Positions 1-11,527 of a DNA stretch of 64,000 nt are shown here, piece by piece. The DNA comes from Myxocyprinus asiaticus (taxonomy: Eukaryota; Chordata; Actinopteri; Cypriniformes; Catostomidae), in the NCBI RefSeq assembly GCF_019703515.2, contig NC_059348.1:25290156-25354155 (forward strand), in the 5' to 3' direction. A model generated the notes under the pieces. The model was not told the DNA's origin and ran no database searches. It was given only the letters and a program-made list of their open reading frames with translations. A program made the translations under genes and the position numbers. Positions within the stretch are counted from its first letter, which is position 1; the number at the start of each line of letters is the position of its first letter.

Positions 1-355
1 CCTCAATCCGGGTGGCGGAGGATGAATCTCAGTTGCCTCCATGTCTGAGTCCATCAATCCGAACATCTTATCAAGTGGCTTGTTGAGCGTGTTACCGTGG
101 AGACATAGCGCATGTGGAGTCTTCACGCTATTCTCTGCGGCATCCACGCACAACTCACAACGCGCCCCACCGAGAGCGAGAACCACATTATAGCGACCAC
201 GAGGAGGTTACCCATGTGACTCTACCCTCCCTAGCAACCGGGCTATTTTGGTTGCTTAGGAGACCTGGCTGGAGTCACTCACCACGCCCTGGATTCGAAC
301 TCGTGACTCAAGGGGTGGTGGTCAGCATCTTTACTCGCTGAGCTACCCAGGCCAC
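1..355 (-). repeat. tRNA-derived SINE (HAmo-like), antisense copy 1
   Basis: This is a SINE lying in reverse orientation and cut by the window edge. Its tRNA-like head is at about 280-355; on the minus strand it carries a box-A-like TAGCTCAGC and a box-B-like GTTCGAATCC. The body matches two other copies in this window (3434-3822 and 38907-39355) nearly base for base. The family resembles the cyprinid HAmo SINE; the name comes from memory of the family, not from a search. The short open frame across it is not a gene. Confidence 0.85.
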
Positions 356-2398
356 CCAGCTGGACCAGTCTTAAAAATAGTGTTTTTAAGAGCATTGCAG
401 ACCAGAGTTGTGCTTGATGGTCTTGCTTCTTTTGAAACTATGTTTGCTAAAATAACTAGCTAAACTAACTGTGGCCTTGTGCCTATTGTCGAAGTTCTGC
501 TGATATTCAGAACAACAGCACTAATGGTTGTGTGATATTGCATAATTGTCAAACTACATCTCTCCAAAAACTGATCCAACTATACCAATGGAGAGAGCCC
601 AAAGTCTTGTGAACTGGCTAAATATAATCATGCACCCTTTAACCAAGTGGTACAGAATATGAAGGAAACAGCATTATACAGGGCTAAGTGGATCTGACAT
701 AATGGGATAAAGAACATCGCAGAGGTTGTCCATGAGTTCCCTCATCTCTTGAACACAGCTGGCATGGTATGGGTTTAATGAAATATTTAAAAGTGTCCAT
801 TTCATATTTAAAATTTATTTTAATAACACCTCATTCCCATTATTAGATTTCACAAGACTTTATCAGGTTCATGGAGAAACTGGGCTGAACCTGTTTGAGT
901 CATGGGTCACTTTTTTTGCTGTCAAAAATTTTAAGGATTGTGATAAGGGAAGAAAAGCTGAATCAGTCTCTAGAGGACATTCCACAAGGTGAGGTGGTTT
1001 TAGGTGTTAAAAGGCAATTTAAAATAGTATTTAGCATCATGGTTGTGCTGTTATTTTTGTTGTGGCTGAGGTCATCGCAATAATGTCAGTGTATGTGCAT
1101 AGTGGCTGGTCCTGTTCCTAACATTTTTATGCCTCTTTCCTGAAGAGAGTAGAGGTGATGTAGCTCTTTTGCGTTTTCCTCTTCTCCTTCCACCAACGGT
1201 CTACAGAATTGGTCGAAAGGTCTTCCGTCCATCCATTGATGAGGCTAGAAATGCCTTCATTGATCTGCAGTTCAACAAGCAACTAAATAACATTTAGTAA
1301 CTTATATTTTAGTTAAAAAATTGCTTAGTTTCTGTATTTGTTTCCTCCACCAATGAAAATGGTTCCAAAAGAAGCTAAAGCATCAAACTTGTTCATCGAC
1401 AGTCATACACAGACTAAAAGCCTTTATGTGCGGAATCAAGTGACAGATTTCTTCTCCCATTTCAAGACGTCCTCTAATCAATCATTTCTCTGAGTTTTCC
1501 ATGTCCTGGTCTGTGCTTACTAGTGAGAAAAACTCAGACTTTCTTGATGTAAGCAAGTGATTGTGGAGCATCAGAAAATGTCAGATTTTGCGACTTACAA
1601 AAACTCGCTCCTAGCTGCAGGTAAAAGCACATAACTCTGTTCCCTGCTCCTCTTCCACTAGCGTGAGAACTCAGATGCTCTAATGTTCCAAAATATCTGC
1701 TGTCCACCCACATTCACTCTACATCCGATTTCATACCATGGGTTACCACCATGACGTGGAGTGATACAAACAGGAAAGCATTCCAGTATTGTTATACTAA
1801 ATATTCACTCCTGCAATGCTACTTGGCAAATCAAATTTAAGGACTGAAATGCAGATTATAGGATCTGTTAATATAATAATTTATATTTCATGTTGTTTAG
1901 CACTCACACTAATATAATTTCTTGTATATAGTTTCTTTCTGTTATACTGTGGGTAGGAACAAACATGGTGAAATTTCTTCACAGGGCAGAATCCACAAAC
2001 CCTACACATTTGTTCTGGCCATGGGCAATATCCAGCAGATCTCCAAATCATTTGTAATTATCAATGGCAGGGCTCCAAACTGCGACTAAAATATTCGCAA
2101 ATGCGACCAAAAATAATTGATTGCGACAAAAATTTAAAATCTACCACCTGGCCACCTTTTACACCCGCTGTCTTCAGGAGCTCCCGAAAATAAATATAGT
2201 TGATGTTCATCGTATCTGCAAAAAGACCAGCAAAGTCCTATCAAATTGTATGCCGCTTCATATGTACATAGCTACGAAGGTAAGAAAACTAGGGTATTAG
2301 GTTTAACTCTGTTCATCATGTTCAGATCTTCACGTTCAGATTGTTCAACATGTTCAGGCAGATTGTTTTTTGTTCTAACACTAATACAACTAACATGA
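356..2398. other. Intergenic, no gene recognised
   Basis: This is AT-rich sequence with no open frame that resembles a protein family and no clear exon. Short frames are interrupted and lack convincing splice context. I see no RNA gene. Confidence 0.5.
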
Positions 2399-2640
2399 AC
2401 TTAGGGGTTTTGCAGAGTAACTTTCAATTTAACCACCTGCCTAATATTGTCTAGGTCCCCCTTGTGCCGCCAAAACAGCACCAACCCACATCCACAGAAC
2501 TGCCCCTTCAGTGGGTGTTTTTGTTTATGGCACCATTTGGAGTAAATTCTAGAGAATGTTGTGTGTGAAAATACCAGGAGATCAATAGTTACCGAAATAC
2601 TCAAACCAGCCCATCTGGCGCCAACAGTCATCCATGCGAT
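2399..2640 (-). mobile_element. Tc1-like transposon fragment, internally deleted
   Basis: Read on the minus strand, this encodes a helix-turn-helix start typical of Tc1-like transposases (GARWAGLSISVTIDLL, then a SRIYSKWCHKQK stretch). It then jumps to a later part of the same element (LFWRHKGDL). The neighbouring plus-strand copy at 2641-3122 holds the intervening part, so this copy has an internal deletion. It is a decayed fragment with no complete catalytic domain. Confidence 0.7.
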
Positions 2641-3122
2641 TATCTAATCAGCCAATCGTGTGGCAGCAGTGCAGTGTATAAAATCATGCAGATACGGGTG
2701 AGGAGCTTCAGTTAACGTTCACCACAGCCATCAGTATGGGGAAAAATGTGATCTCAGTGATTTCGACCATGACATGATTGTTGGTGCCAGATGGGCTGGT
2801 TAGAGTATTTCTGTAACTGTTAATCTCCTGGGATTTTCACGCACAACATTCTCTAGAATTTACTCCACATGGTGCCATAAACAAAAACATCCACTAAGCG
2901 GCAGTTCTGCAGATGGAAATGCCTTGTTGATGAGAGAGGTCAACAGAGAATGGCCAGACTGGTTCAAACTGACAAAGTCTACGGTAACTCAGAAAACCAC
3001 TCTGTACAATTGTGGTGAGAAGAATATCATCTCAGAATGCTATTTTGAGATGCGGGTTAGCGCTGTTTTGGTGGTACGAGGGGGACCTACACAATATCAG
3101 GCAGGTGATTTTAATGTTTTAT
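2641..3122 (+). mobile_element. Tc1-like transposon fragment, head-to-head with previous copy
   Basis: This is a second copy of the element at 2399-2640 in opposite orientation. It starts with the segment around 2690-2790 that leads into the same GARWAG/ISV motif region and runs on to the GGTACGAGGGGGACC segment. The frame from about 2924 (LMREVNREWPDWFKLTKS) is a frameshifted remnant of the same transposase. It ends exactly where the next Tc1-like inverted repeat begins. Confidence 0.7.
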
Positions 3123-3123
3123 A

Positions 3124-4056
3124 TACACTACCAGTAAAAAGTTTTGAAACACTTATTCTTTATTATAAAAAAATTTTCTTCACATTTTAGAATAATAGTA
3201 AAGTCATCAAAACTATGGAATAACATAAATGGAACTATGGGAATTATGTTGTGACTAAACAAAATCCAAAATAAATCAAAACTGTGTTATATTTTAGCAT
3301 CTTCAAAGTAGTCACCCTTCGCCTAGAATTTGCAGACATGTCTCAACCAACTTCTTGAGGTATCACCCTGGGATGCTTTTTAAACAGTATTGAAGGAGTT
3401 CCCATCTATGTTGGGCACTTATTGGCTGCTTTTTTTTTCTCCCAATTTGGAATGCCCAACTCCCAATGTGCTTTTAAGTCCTCGTGGTTGCGTAGTGATT
3501 CGCCTCAGTCCGGGTGGTGGAGGACAAATCCCGGTTGCCTCCGTGTCTGAGACCATCAACTCGCATCTTATCACGTGGCTTGTTGAGCGCATTGCCACGG
3601 AGACATAGCGCGTGTGCAGGCTTCACGCCATCCACCGCAGCATCCACGCTCAAATCACCGTGACTCACCACGCGCCCCACCGAGAACGAACCACATTATA
3701 GCGATCACAAGGAGGTTACCCCATGTGAATCTACCCTCCCTAACAATCGGGCCAATTTGGTTGCTTAGGAGACCTGGCTGGAGTCACTCAGCACACCTTG
3801 GGATTCGAACTAGCGAACAGGGATTGGCTGCTTTTCTTTATTATTTGGTCCAAGTCATCAATTTCAAAAAGGTTTTTTTTTTTTTTTTTTTTTAAATACA
3901 ATTTTAGTTTTATAATTAAATAAATGGTGGCACAATTATATTTTTGTCTACAAAACTAATTTCAAACATTTAAAAATACGCCTTCAGATCAACAGATTTT
4001 TAAGATCATGAGAAACATTTCAGTCAAGTGTTTCAAAACTTTTGACCGGTAGTGTA
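3124..4056. mobile_element. Tc1/mariner-like element with about 30-bp terminal inverted repeats, interrupted by a SINE
   Basis: The left end (3124-3153, tacactaccagt...gttttgaaacact) and right end (4027-4056) are inverted copies with only a few differences. The ends match the common fish Tc1-type terminus. A SINE (3434-3822) has landed inside, flanked by a 13-bp target duplication. No intact transposase frame remains, so this is non-autonomous. Confidence 0.75.
3434..3822 (-). repeat. tRNA-derived SINE (HAmo-like), copy 2, antisense, with target duplication
   Basis: This is the same SINE family as at the window start. Its A-rich tail appears as a T-run at the left. The 13-bp duplication attggctgctttt occurs at 3421-3433 and 3823-3835, directly flanking the SINE. 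The tRNA-like head is cut near its box B on the right side. The open frames on both strands here are SINE sequence, not genes. Confidence 0.88.
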
Positions 4057-4071
4057 CATATATAATTTATA

Positions 4072-4600
4072 TACAGTACTGTGCAAAAGTCTTAGGCACA
4101 TAAGATGTTTCACAAAAACTTTTATCTTAAGATAGTTATGAATATCTTCAGCTTTAGTGTGTCAATAGGAAATATAAATTTTAGACTCCCAAACATTACT
4201 TTTGCAAATAGAAAATATTAGAAGAACAGGGAGCCCTACAACAGATAGCATGGCCCCCACAGACCCCCTACTGAACATAGAGTCAGTCTGGGATTAAATG
4301 AAGAGACAGAAGCAACTGAGACAGCCTAAACAGATAGAAGAACTGTGGCAAATTCTCCAAGAAGCTTGGAACATCCTATCTGCCAACAACCAAGAAAAAC
4401 TGTGTCCAGGAGTACCTAAGAGAATTGGTGCTGTTTTGAAGGCAAAGGTGGTAACATCAAATATTGATTTAGCTTTTTTTTTTATGTTTACGGGACTTTG
4501 CATGACATTAATTGATAAATGAAAACTATTATTTTTGAAGACATCCTTACTATACAACATTTTTCACCAGTGCCTAAAACTTTGCACAGTACTGTGTGTG

Positions 4601-4602
<2 letters not shown>
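4072..4602 (+). mobile_element. Tc1-like element, 3' transposase remnant, copy 1
   Basis: The ends are inverted repeats: tacagtactgtgcaaaagtcttaggcac at the left and its complement at about 4572-4602. The frame at 4298-4522 matches the end of a Tc1-like transposase (MKRQKQLRQPKQIEELWQ, later CPGVPKRIGAVLKAK). The catalytic core is missing. A second, more decayed copy is at 20765-21293. Confidence 0.75.

Positions 4603-4605
<3 letters not shown>

Positions 4606-4650
<45 letters not shown>
4606..4650. repeat. (TA)n microsatellite
   Basis: Pure TA dinucleotides sit directly between a Tc1-like end and a long hairpin. Confidence 0.95.
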
Positions 4651-4653
<3 letters not shown>

Positions 4654-4757
4654 CAATGAAATTCATACTTTTTAAGTGTGACTCAAGTGTCCAAACCTTG
4701 GCGTCTAAGGTTTGGACACTTGAGTCACACTTAAAAAAAGTATGAATTTCATTGCAA
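4651..4757. repeat. Long near-perfect hairpin (fold-back MITE)
   Basis: The left arm 4651-4699 and right arm about 4707-4757 are reverse complements. The only difference is a two-base length change in a T/A run. The loop is about 7 bases. The arms read ttgcaatgaaattcatactt... and contain the gtgtccaaacc motif. It looks like two terminal repeats of a DNA transposon with almost all of the interior lost. Confidence 0.85.
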
Positions 4758-5167
4758 TAGATAACATATCAAATCAAGTGGCATCCGCAAACAAATGATC
4801 ATTTTCTCAGAATTTACCTATTTCAATTTTTCTTTGCCATGTCAGTAATATTTTGTTTCAATAAACTTCTTTTTATGAAATGTTTTGGAAATGTGCTGTA
4901 TTTAAGATAAATGCCACTTGGTTTGCTATTTTGATATATGCAAAGGCATTCATATGTTAAGTGTGGCTTAAAGTGTCCAAATATGTTTTAGCCCACTGCA
5001 TATACAGTACAGAAAGAGAAAAATGACATTTACACAATATGTTGTTTGACTGCAGATTATGGATTATAGTACTGTTGTAGTATAGTACTATTATAGTACT
5101 AATTATACTATTTTTTTTTTTTTTTTTATGGAAGTGAGAGACCAGAGTTTGTTTAAGCTGAAAGGTA

Positions 5168-5325
5168 TTAGATGGTGTAAGGTGTCTGCAAATGTGTACC
5201 ATAATTCAGGCTCTGTCGGGTGTTTCCTGCTCTGAGTGTGAGGCCCAGCAGATGTCTGCAGTTATTCAGACTGTCTGTGTCCAGAGAGTTGGAGAAATCG
5301 TTGCTCACCAATGTACTGAGTGTGA
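5168..5325 (-). CDS. Possible terminal coding exon of an unidentified gene
   Basis: I do not recognise this protein. On the minus strand a strong acceptor (a pyrimidine-rich stretch ending ttctttgtgcag) is followed by 52 open codons. These begin with TLSTLVSNDFSNSLDTDSLN, contain NCRHLLGLTLRAG, and end in ...LQTPYTI and TAA at 5168-5170. The translation is not repeat-like and has balanced composition. No partner exon could be placed with confidence; the minus-strand frame at 6632-6886 is the only nearby candidate. It could be the last exon of a small secreted or membrane protein, or a chance frame. Confidence 0.25.
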
Positions 5326-5766
5326 CTGCACAAAGAAAACCCACCAGGGAAATGCACAGAAAAACAAACACTAAACTTAGCTCCAATTTATTCAAGTAAA
5401 AAAATAAATAAATAAAACATTCTCATAATCTGTGGGAAAATAAAGTTTGAGTCTCTAGCCTGGTAGACAAGAAAATTAGCAAATAGTTGTTTGATTTCAT
5501 TTTTACTAATGTTTAATGAAAATGTTTAAAGGAAAGTAAATAAGGTACTACATGTGCTTAATACACTTAAATTAAGACTTTCATTAAAATGTGCAAATAG
5601 CAATCGAAAAGTAATCTAAAAGTAGGTAATCTGATTTGATGACCAAAAAACATTTAATCTAAAAAAAATTATATAACCGATTACAATTTTCGTTGTGTAA
5701 TTTGTAATCAGTCCCAGATTACATTTCAGAAGTAATCTAACCACAGTTAATTATGAGTGTCAATAT

Positions 5767-6325
5767 TTAAAGGAATATTCCGGGTTCAATACAAGTCAAA
5801 CTCAATCAACAGCATTTGTGGCATGATGTTAATTAGCACAAAAAAATCATTTTGTCTTGTCCCAGCTTTTCTTTATTAAAAAAAAAAACAATCAAGGTTA
5901 CAATGAGGCACTTACAATGGAAGTGAATGGGGCCAATTTTTCAAGGGTTTAAAGGCAGAAATGTGAAGCTTATAATTTTATAAAATTTATAATTTTTATA
6001 TAATTATATAATTCTTCTTTTAAAACTCTGTATTATGTATCATTTTAACTGTAAAGTTGTTTAAATCGTCATTTTAGTGTTTGTCATCATGGCAACAAAG
6101 TTGTAAAATAAGATATAACTTTACACAGAAAAGGTTAGCAAGAGATTTTATCACACTAAAATCATGTTAACACATGCATATTGTTTATGTCTTGTGCCTG
6201 TACTTTTAAAAAAGTGAGTATTTTAATGTTTATGGATTGGCCTCATTCACTTCTATTGTAAGTGCCTCACTGTAACCTAGATTGTTGCTTTTTTTTTTTT
6301 AAAGAAAAAGGAGGGGCGAGTCTAA
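5767..6325. mobile_element. Fold-back MITE family A, copy 1 (right end lost)
   Basis: It starts ttaaaggaatattccgggttcaat and carries an internal inverted repeat around the phrase aatggaagtgaatggggcc. The complete copies at 10903-11527 and 50014-50620 show the matching right terminus; here it is lost after about 6325. There is no coding content. Confidence 0.75.
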
Positions 6326-7013
6326 ATAAATTTAATAGCATTAAACATTTAATTAATCTCAAAAGTTAACAAGGCAGCCTACAGTTTATGTAATCTGTAA
6401 AACTAGACTACTGTAACCTTTCAATACTTTGCAAGACTAAGACTTGAAAGACAAGATTACATTGCACAACATCAGAGACTATTTGCAACCAGGAAAACGT
6501 TCACAACATCTGCTGTAGATGTGTATATAGACAGGCACACTGACTCACGCATACACACAAGCCCAAAAAGTCAAACTACTGACCCTTGGCTTTGAAGTAA
6601 CCATAAACACTCTTCTATTTGACTGGAATACTCAACAAAATGGTAAAATTTGCACGGTTTTGTTAATAAGCATGGACATGACCACTTGCGTCTGATTGAG
6701 AACCTTAGTTCTAAATGTAAATGCATTTGTCTCATTGAGTCGGGCCTCAGTTGACATCTTGTAGCATTTCTGGTTCCAAGAAGCCTGAGCGTATGGAAAG
6801 TCAGAGCGTCCCAGAGCGCAAGTGGGCCAACTTTCCAGTGCATCCATCAAAACCTGTGCTGCTTCAAAGGCTGCTTTTCCACACATTTGCGAGGAGAACG
6901 AAATGAAAATGTGGACTTAATGCAAGCGGTCTGTTCATGGAACAGTGGACTGTATGCTGCATTAAGCAATCTCTCATTCAGTCATGTCAGGACTTGAGGA
7001 CAAGTTGGACTTT
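6326..7013. other. Intergenic; one weak minus-strand open frame
   Basis: On the minus strand, 6632-6886 is open and reads like a glycoprotein fragment (CGKAAFEAAQVLMDALESW; later LNETNAFTFRTKVLNQTQ, with three N-glycosylation sequons including the NKT). Flanking splice signals are weak and the family is unknown. I do not call it a gene. Confidence 0.3.
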
Positions 7014-7498
7014 CTTAAAGGAATATTCCACCCAAAAATGAAAATTCTGTCATCATTTATTGACCATCATCTCATCGAAACCTGTATGACTTTCTTCCGT
7101 GGAACACAAAAGGAGTTGTTTTTAGCAGGATGTCCAAGCTGCTTTTCAATACAATGAAAGTTAATGGTGACCATGGCAAGCAATGTTTTCAATGAGTAAA
7201 GACTTAAATGTCTGTTCCCCACAAAAAGCTATTATATGGCTTCAGAAGACTTGGAAAACAGTGCACTAATAGTATAAATTGCTTTTATGGTGCTTTCTTT
7301 GTCCTTTTTGGCGCTTAGCCACCCCTGATCCTCATACACTTTCACTGAATGCTGCTTGGACATTCTGCGAAACTTCTACTTTGGGGTGTTTCACTGGAAG
7401 AAAAAAAAGAAAAAGAAAGTAATACAGGTTTGAAACGACACGAGGAGGAATAAACAAATGACAGAATATTCATTTTTGGGTGAGCTATGTCTTCAAGA
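7014..7498. mobile_element. Fold-back MITE family B, copy 1
   Basis: The left end (ccacccaaaaatgaaaattctgtcatcattta) and right end (aaatgacagaatattcatttttgggtgag) are inverted copies. The interior shares the phrase aatgaaagttaatggtgacc with other copies at about 36106, 40376, 49910 and 57595. It has no coding content. Confidence 0.75.
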
Positions 7499-8573
7499 AT
7501 AAAGGTTGTACTTGCACAGGATTCTCTGTGGTGGTTAGCTTACTGGGTTGTGAAACGGTAGGAGGAGAAAATTCAGTTTTTTTTACTATGAATATTGCAA
7601 TGGTGACAGAATCTTTATTAAAAAAATTTTTTGACTATGGTTCTTTTTATGTGGTCAATATTTTCAGTGTTTGATGCCAAAGACTCCTGGTGACTGGGGT
7701 TTACAAGAGATGTGAGACAGAAGAAAAAAGGCATGCGCACAAATCAAATTTAATGCTAGTACAACAAAATCAGTCAAAGGCAAGTATGACTGACAACATT
7801 TTTTACCAATTTCACCGATTACATAATCTGAGCCTCATGTACATTTTGATATGTTGTAAGGGGGTGGATTAGCAACACTCCAATGCAATCACATATACAG
7901 AAATCAGCCCTCTTTAAAACCTGAGACTATTCGTCATAACATCATAAGGTGAATTATTGTGAGAGATTAAAAGTAATTTTCATGTAATTTTTTGCATTTA
8001 AACCGTGAGGATTTTGCGAGACAAACTTCAGACAAAAGGTCGATACACAGAAGGGAGTCTGTAAAAAAATAAAAACAAAACCAGTTTCACCCCCTGTACA
8101 GTAGGTGGCGCTGTTGTTGTTTTACCAGTCTCCTGCCCTGCCCAGCTGTCAATGCTAGAGAATATATTGAACCAGAGATTCTTTTTATTACTTGAACGCT
8201 GTTAAATTCGGGATTAATGACTGGATAATATAACACAAGTTACTGTGATACAAATACATGTTATAGTCCACATTACAAATAACATGTATAGTACAGTATA
8301 AAATATGATGCATAATATTAAAAAATATATACAAGAAAACACTGGCTTACTGTCTTTTCTTTATTGAAATTATTGCAATATTGTGTTATATTATCCTTAA
8401 GAACAATAACAATAGGCTATTAATGTTAATAGGTTTAATATATTGAATCTGCAGTTAGGGAAAGTGCAGGGAGAAGATCTCATTTGGAGATGAGCAGGAA
8501 CAGTTGACTCCACTGAGAGAGATAGAGATAGATAGATAGATAGACAGATGACGCAACGTTAAACTGCCAGCAG
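7499..8573. other. Intergenic, no gene recognised
   Basis: AT-rich sequence with a short GATA tetranucleotide run at about 8519-8547. No supported exon, RNA gene or recognised transposon end was seen. Confidence 0.5.
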
Positions 8574-9978
8574 GAAGTGAAGCCACCAAAAGTGTTTGAG
8601 CAGCCATCTTGGAATGCCCAAACTCTCATAGAGCATTAATGACTGACAGGCGAAAACACCCACGTTTCACTGTGTCCAACCTCCGGATTGCCCTCTAGTG
8701 ACAATCATGTTTAATTTGCTCATTATGGATAATATTCGTTAGGAGGGAGAAGATATCCAACTTTTTCCTGAACGCGGAAGTGTTCCACGATTTGACTGTT
8801 TTCAATTTCCGGTCTCCAGTGTTTACACTCGCATCGGCGTATATTCTTGGCGGGTAATGTAACGTTTAAGGTATTATATTTGTCAAATTTGTCAAAAAAC
8901 TTGCCGATACTTCACTGAGATGAGATGACCGTTTTTTTATAGACAGTGCCACACCTGAGAGTGTAGATGACATAAAGCGATGGTCCAAGGTTAGTTACGT
9001 TGATATTATTAATTATTCTGAGTTATGACAGCCAACAACGGCACAAGTTGAGCCTGAAATTCATTTTTACACTAAGTAACACTTTAATGGTTGTTGTTCT
9101 TATCTGGATTGCTTGTTTTGGATGTTTTTACATGCCCTCATCATGGCACCGCCAAGTGGATGCTCAGGAAAACTGTGGATACGCGGATCGCGATGTCACA
9201 GCATTCACCTGCCCTGGTGTTGTTCAGTCTATCAGTGCAGCACAATGATCACCAAAGGAAGCACCAAACATGTCAACAAGTTGTAATGTAAGTATGAAAA
9301 GCTGTAATATTTGCTTGTTTTTGGGTGACGTGTCAGTTAGCCTCAGAAAGTCCTTAAAAATGTAAAACCGTGATTTTTAATTCGCCTAAATGCCCAGGAT
9401 TGCCTGTTTTCATATTGAAGCGCTCGCTGTAATCATACATGGATACATGTCATAAATTACATGTTCGTTTGCCATTTAAACCTAGCCTATCAGTTTAATT
9501 TTAACCAGCTTTGCTTTGCGTCGCCCTCTCTGCGCGTGATAGAGGGAGAGAGAGCGCGCGCTCAAGTGACCGTGAAAGGCATTTTTGATGAAAACATAAA
9601 ACTAACTCTGAACAAACACTTCGATGTTCACAGTAAATAAGTCTGAAGATGTCTGTTTGTATCTTACCTCAGTTTCAGTGAACTTATTTACATTCAGCTG
9701 ATCTGTTCGCAGATGAAGTTTGTTAGGGATTCTGTTGATATAGATACACATAACTCGCTCGGACTTTCAAGAAACAGGAACAAATCTCGACTTTAAATAA
9801 ATAAATAATTACATGTGTAGGACGTTTGGTTGTAGGGATCTACATGCTGATTTCAGATATAAAATCGGTGATTGAATGATTAATGTTTACTCGCCGAAAT
9901 GAGATGATTGCCTATTAAGTCAATAGGGACACCGGAATGTTTGGCCACAGCAATATGGCGGTGCAGTGGCTTCACTGA
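8574..9978. mobile_element. Candidate decayed DNA transposon with diverged inverted ends
   Basis: At the left, aagtgaagccacc is followed about 20 bases later by gccatcttg. At the right, the reverse complement reads cagtgaagccact then gccatattg. This spaced match suggests old terminal inverted repeats. The interior holds a CpG-richer stretch (8800-8990) and a frame at 9091-9291 that matches no family I know. A genuine promoter or first exon is an alternative: the bases near 8945-8990 are open and end in an AAG/gttagt donor-like site. Confidence 0.35.
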
Positions 9979-10902
9979 TATGACGTCACGACTCACGAGC
10001 AATCGAGTTCTATATTATAGGTCAATACTGTCTTTTCCATTTGTAAGAACAACAGCTTTCCCAGATGTATGGCATGTCTGTAAAGGACAGAATCAACAAA
10101 AAGTTTATTGCACCCAAACTGCTACAGTTGAAAAGGTCAGGACTGTTACACTTTTGAGTGGTCTCTAAACCAACTAGATGTCTTGATTTTCCACACCTGT
10201 CATCTGAACCAACCAATCACAAATGTTGTGTTAGGGACAATCTATCATTTTTGGGCATTACATTTAGTAAACCCTTTTTGCTTTCAACTTCAATATTGGG
10301 CTCCTTAAATCCTGCTCTTCTCTCAACTGGCGGCATTTCTTTTGAATGCACGTGCGCAGTGGGCAGCTCTTTACTCCTTCACAAAGAGGGTTCAGGTCAT
10401 TACATAGTGGATATGACCCTCATAAACACAACAGGATCTCAGAACTCAATGCCTTAACACTGTCACTCAAGACTCTCTCAATAAACACACCACTATACCA
10501 GCTGGGAGTCAAAAGGAAACTATGGTACATATTTATTTTTATTGGTGATAAAATGAATACAAATGCACAGGGCATGCCCTTTTCAAAGTTTTATTGTCAA
10601 AAACACAGATACTGGCTCTTAACTGAATTCTGTATGAGACTGCTCTTAAAATGATTGCACCAAAAAGGCATTATGCCCAGAGCTTTCAATGCATGTGATG
10701 GCTACTTGAGTTCCAACACAGCAAATATCATACCCTGTTATTTGTTGTAGAGAGCCTGCTGCAATTGTACAGTACAGGTTATATGGCGCCACCTACAGGA
10801 ACGAAAATCTAATGTTGTGGTGCATGCAAGGTCTTTGAGACAAATTACAAAATGTTTTATCTAAATATTAACGTTCATTCGTATAAAAATTAAGCCTGCT
10901 GG
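9979..10902. other. Intergenic, no gene recognised
   Basis: The open frames of 86-102 codons here (about 9908-10654) overlap one another in different frames, have no family resemblance, and lack splice context. No RNA gene was seen. Confidence 0.5.
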
Positions 10903-11527
10903 TTAAAGGAATTTTCCGGGTTCAACACAAGTTAAGCTCAATTGACAGCATTTGTGGCATAATGTTGATTCCCACAAAAATTAATTTCGACTCATGCCTC
11001 GTTTTCGTAAAAAAAAAAAAAAATCAAGGTTACAGTGAGGTGTTTACAACGGAAGTGAATGGGGCCAGTTTTTTTAGGGTTTAAACACAAATGTGAATCT
11101 TATAATTTCATAAAAGCACTTACATTAATTCTTCTGTTAAAACGTGTATTATTTGAGCTGTAACATTGTTTAAATTGATATTTTTACAGTCGTTTTAGGG
11201 TTTGTTGACATTACATCGTCATGGCTATGAAGTTGTAAAATAAGATATAACTTCACATAGAAAAGTAAGTGATTTTATCACACTAAAATCATGTTTGCAC
11301 GTATATCCTTTTTGTCTTGTGGCTATACTTTTGAAACAGTGAGTATTTTAACGTTCATTAATTGGCCCCATTCACTTTCATAGTAAGTGCCTCACTGCAA
11401 CACAGATTTTTGCTTTTTTTAAAGAAAAGGAGGGGCGAGTCAAAATTCATTTTTGTGATAATCAATGTTATGCCACAAACGCTGTCGACTGAGCTTAACT
11501 TGTATTGAACCCGGAATATTCCTTTAA
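10903..11527. mobile_element. Fold-back MITE family A, copy 2 (complete)
   Basis: The left end ttaaaggaattttccgggttcaa and right end ttgaacccggaatattcctttaa are inverted copies that extend for about 60 bases with mismatches. The interior is the same as the copies at 5767 and 50014. TTAA lies at both tips, so the target duplication cannot be separated from the repeat tip. Confidence 0.85.

Noticed and set aside
114..341. Open frame of 75 codons
   Set aside because: It lies wholly within an antisense SINE; the equivalent frame recurs in copy 2 (3614-3895).
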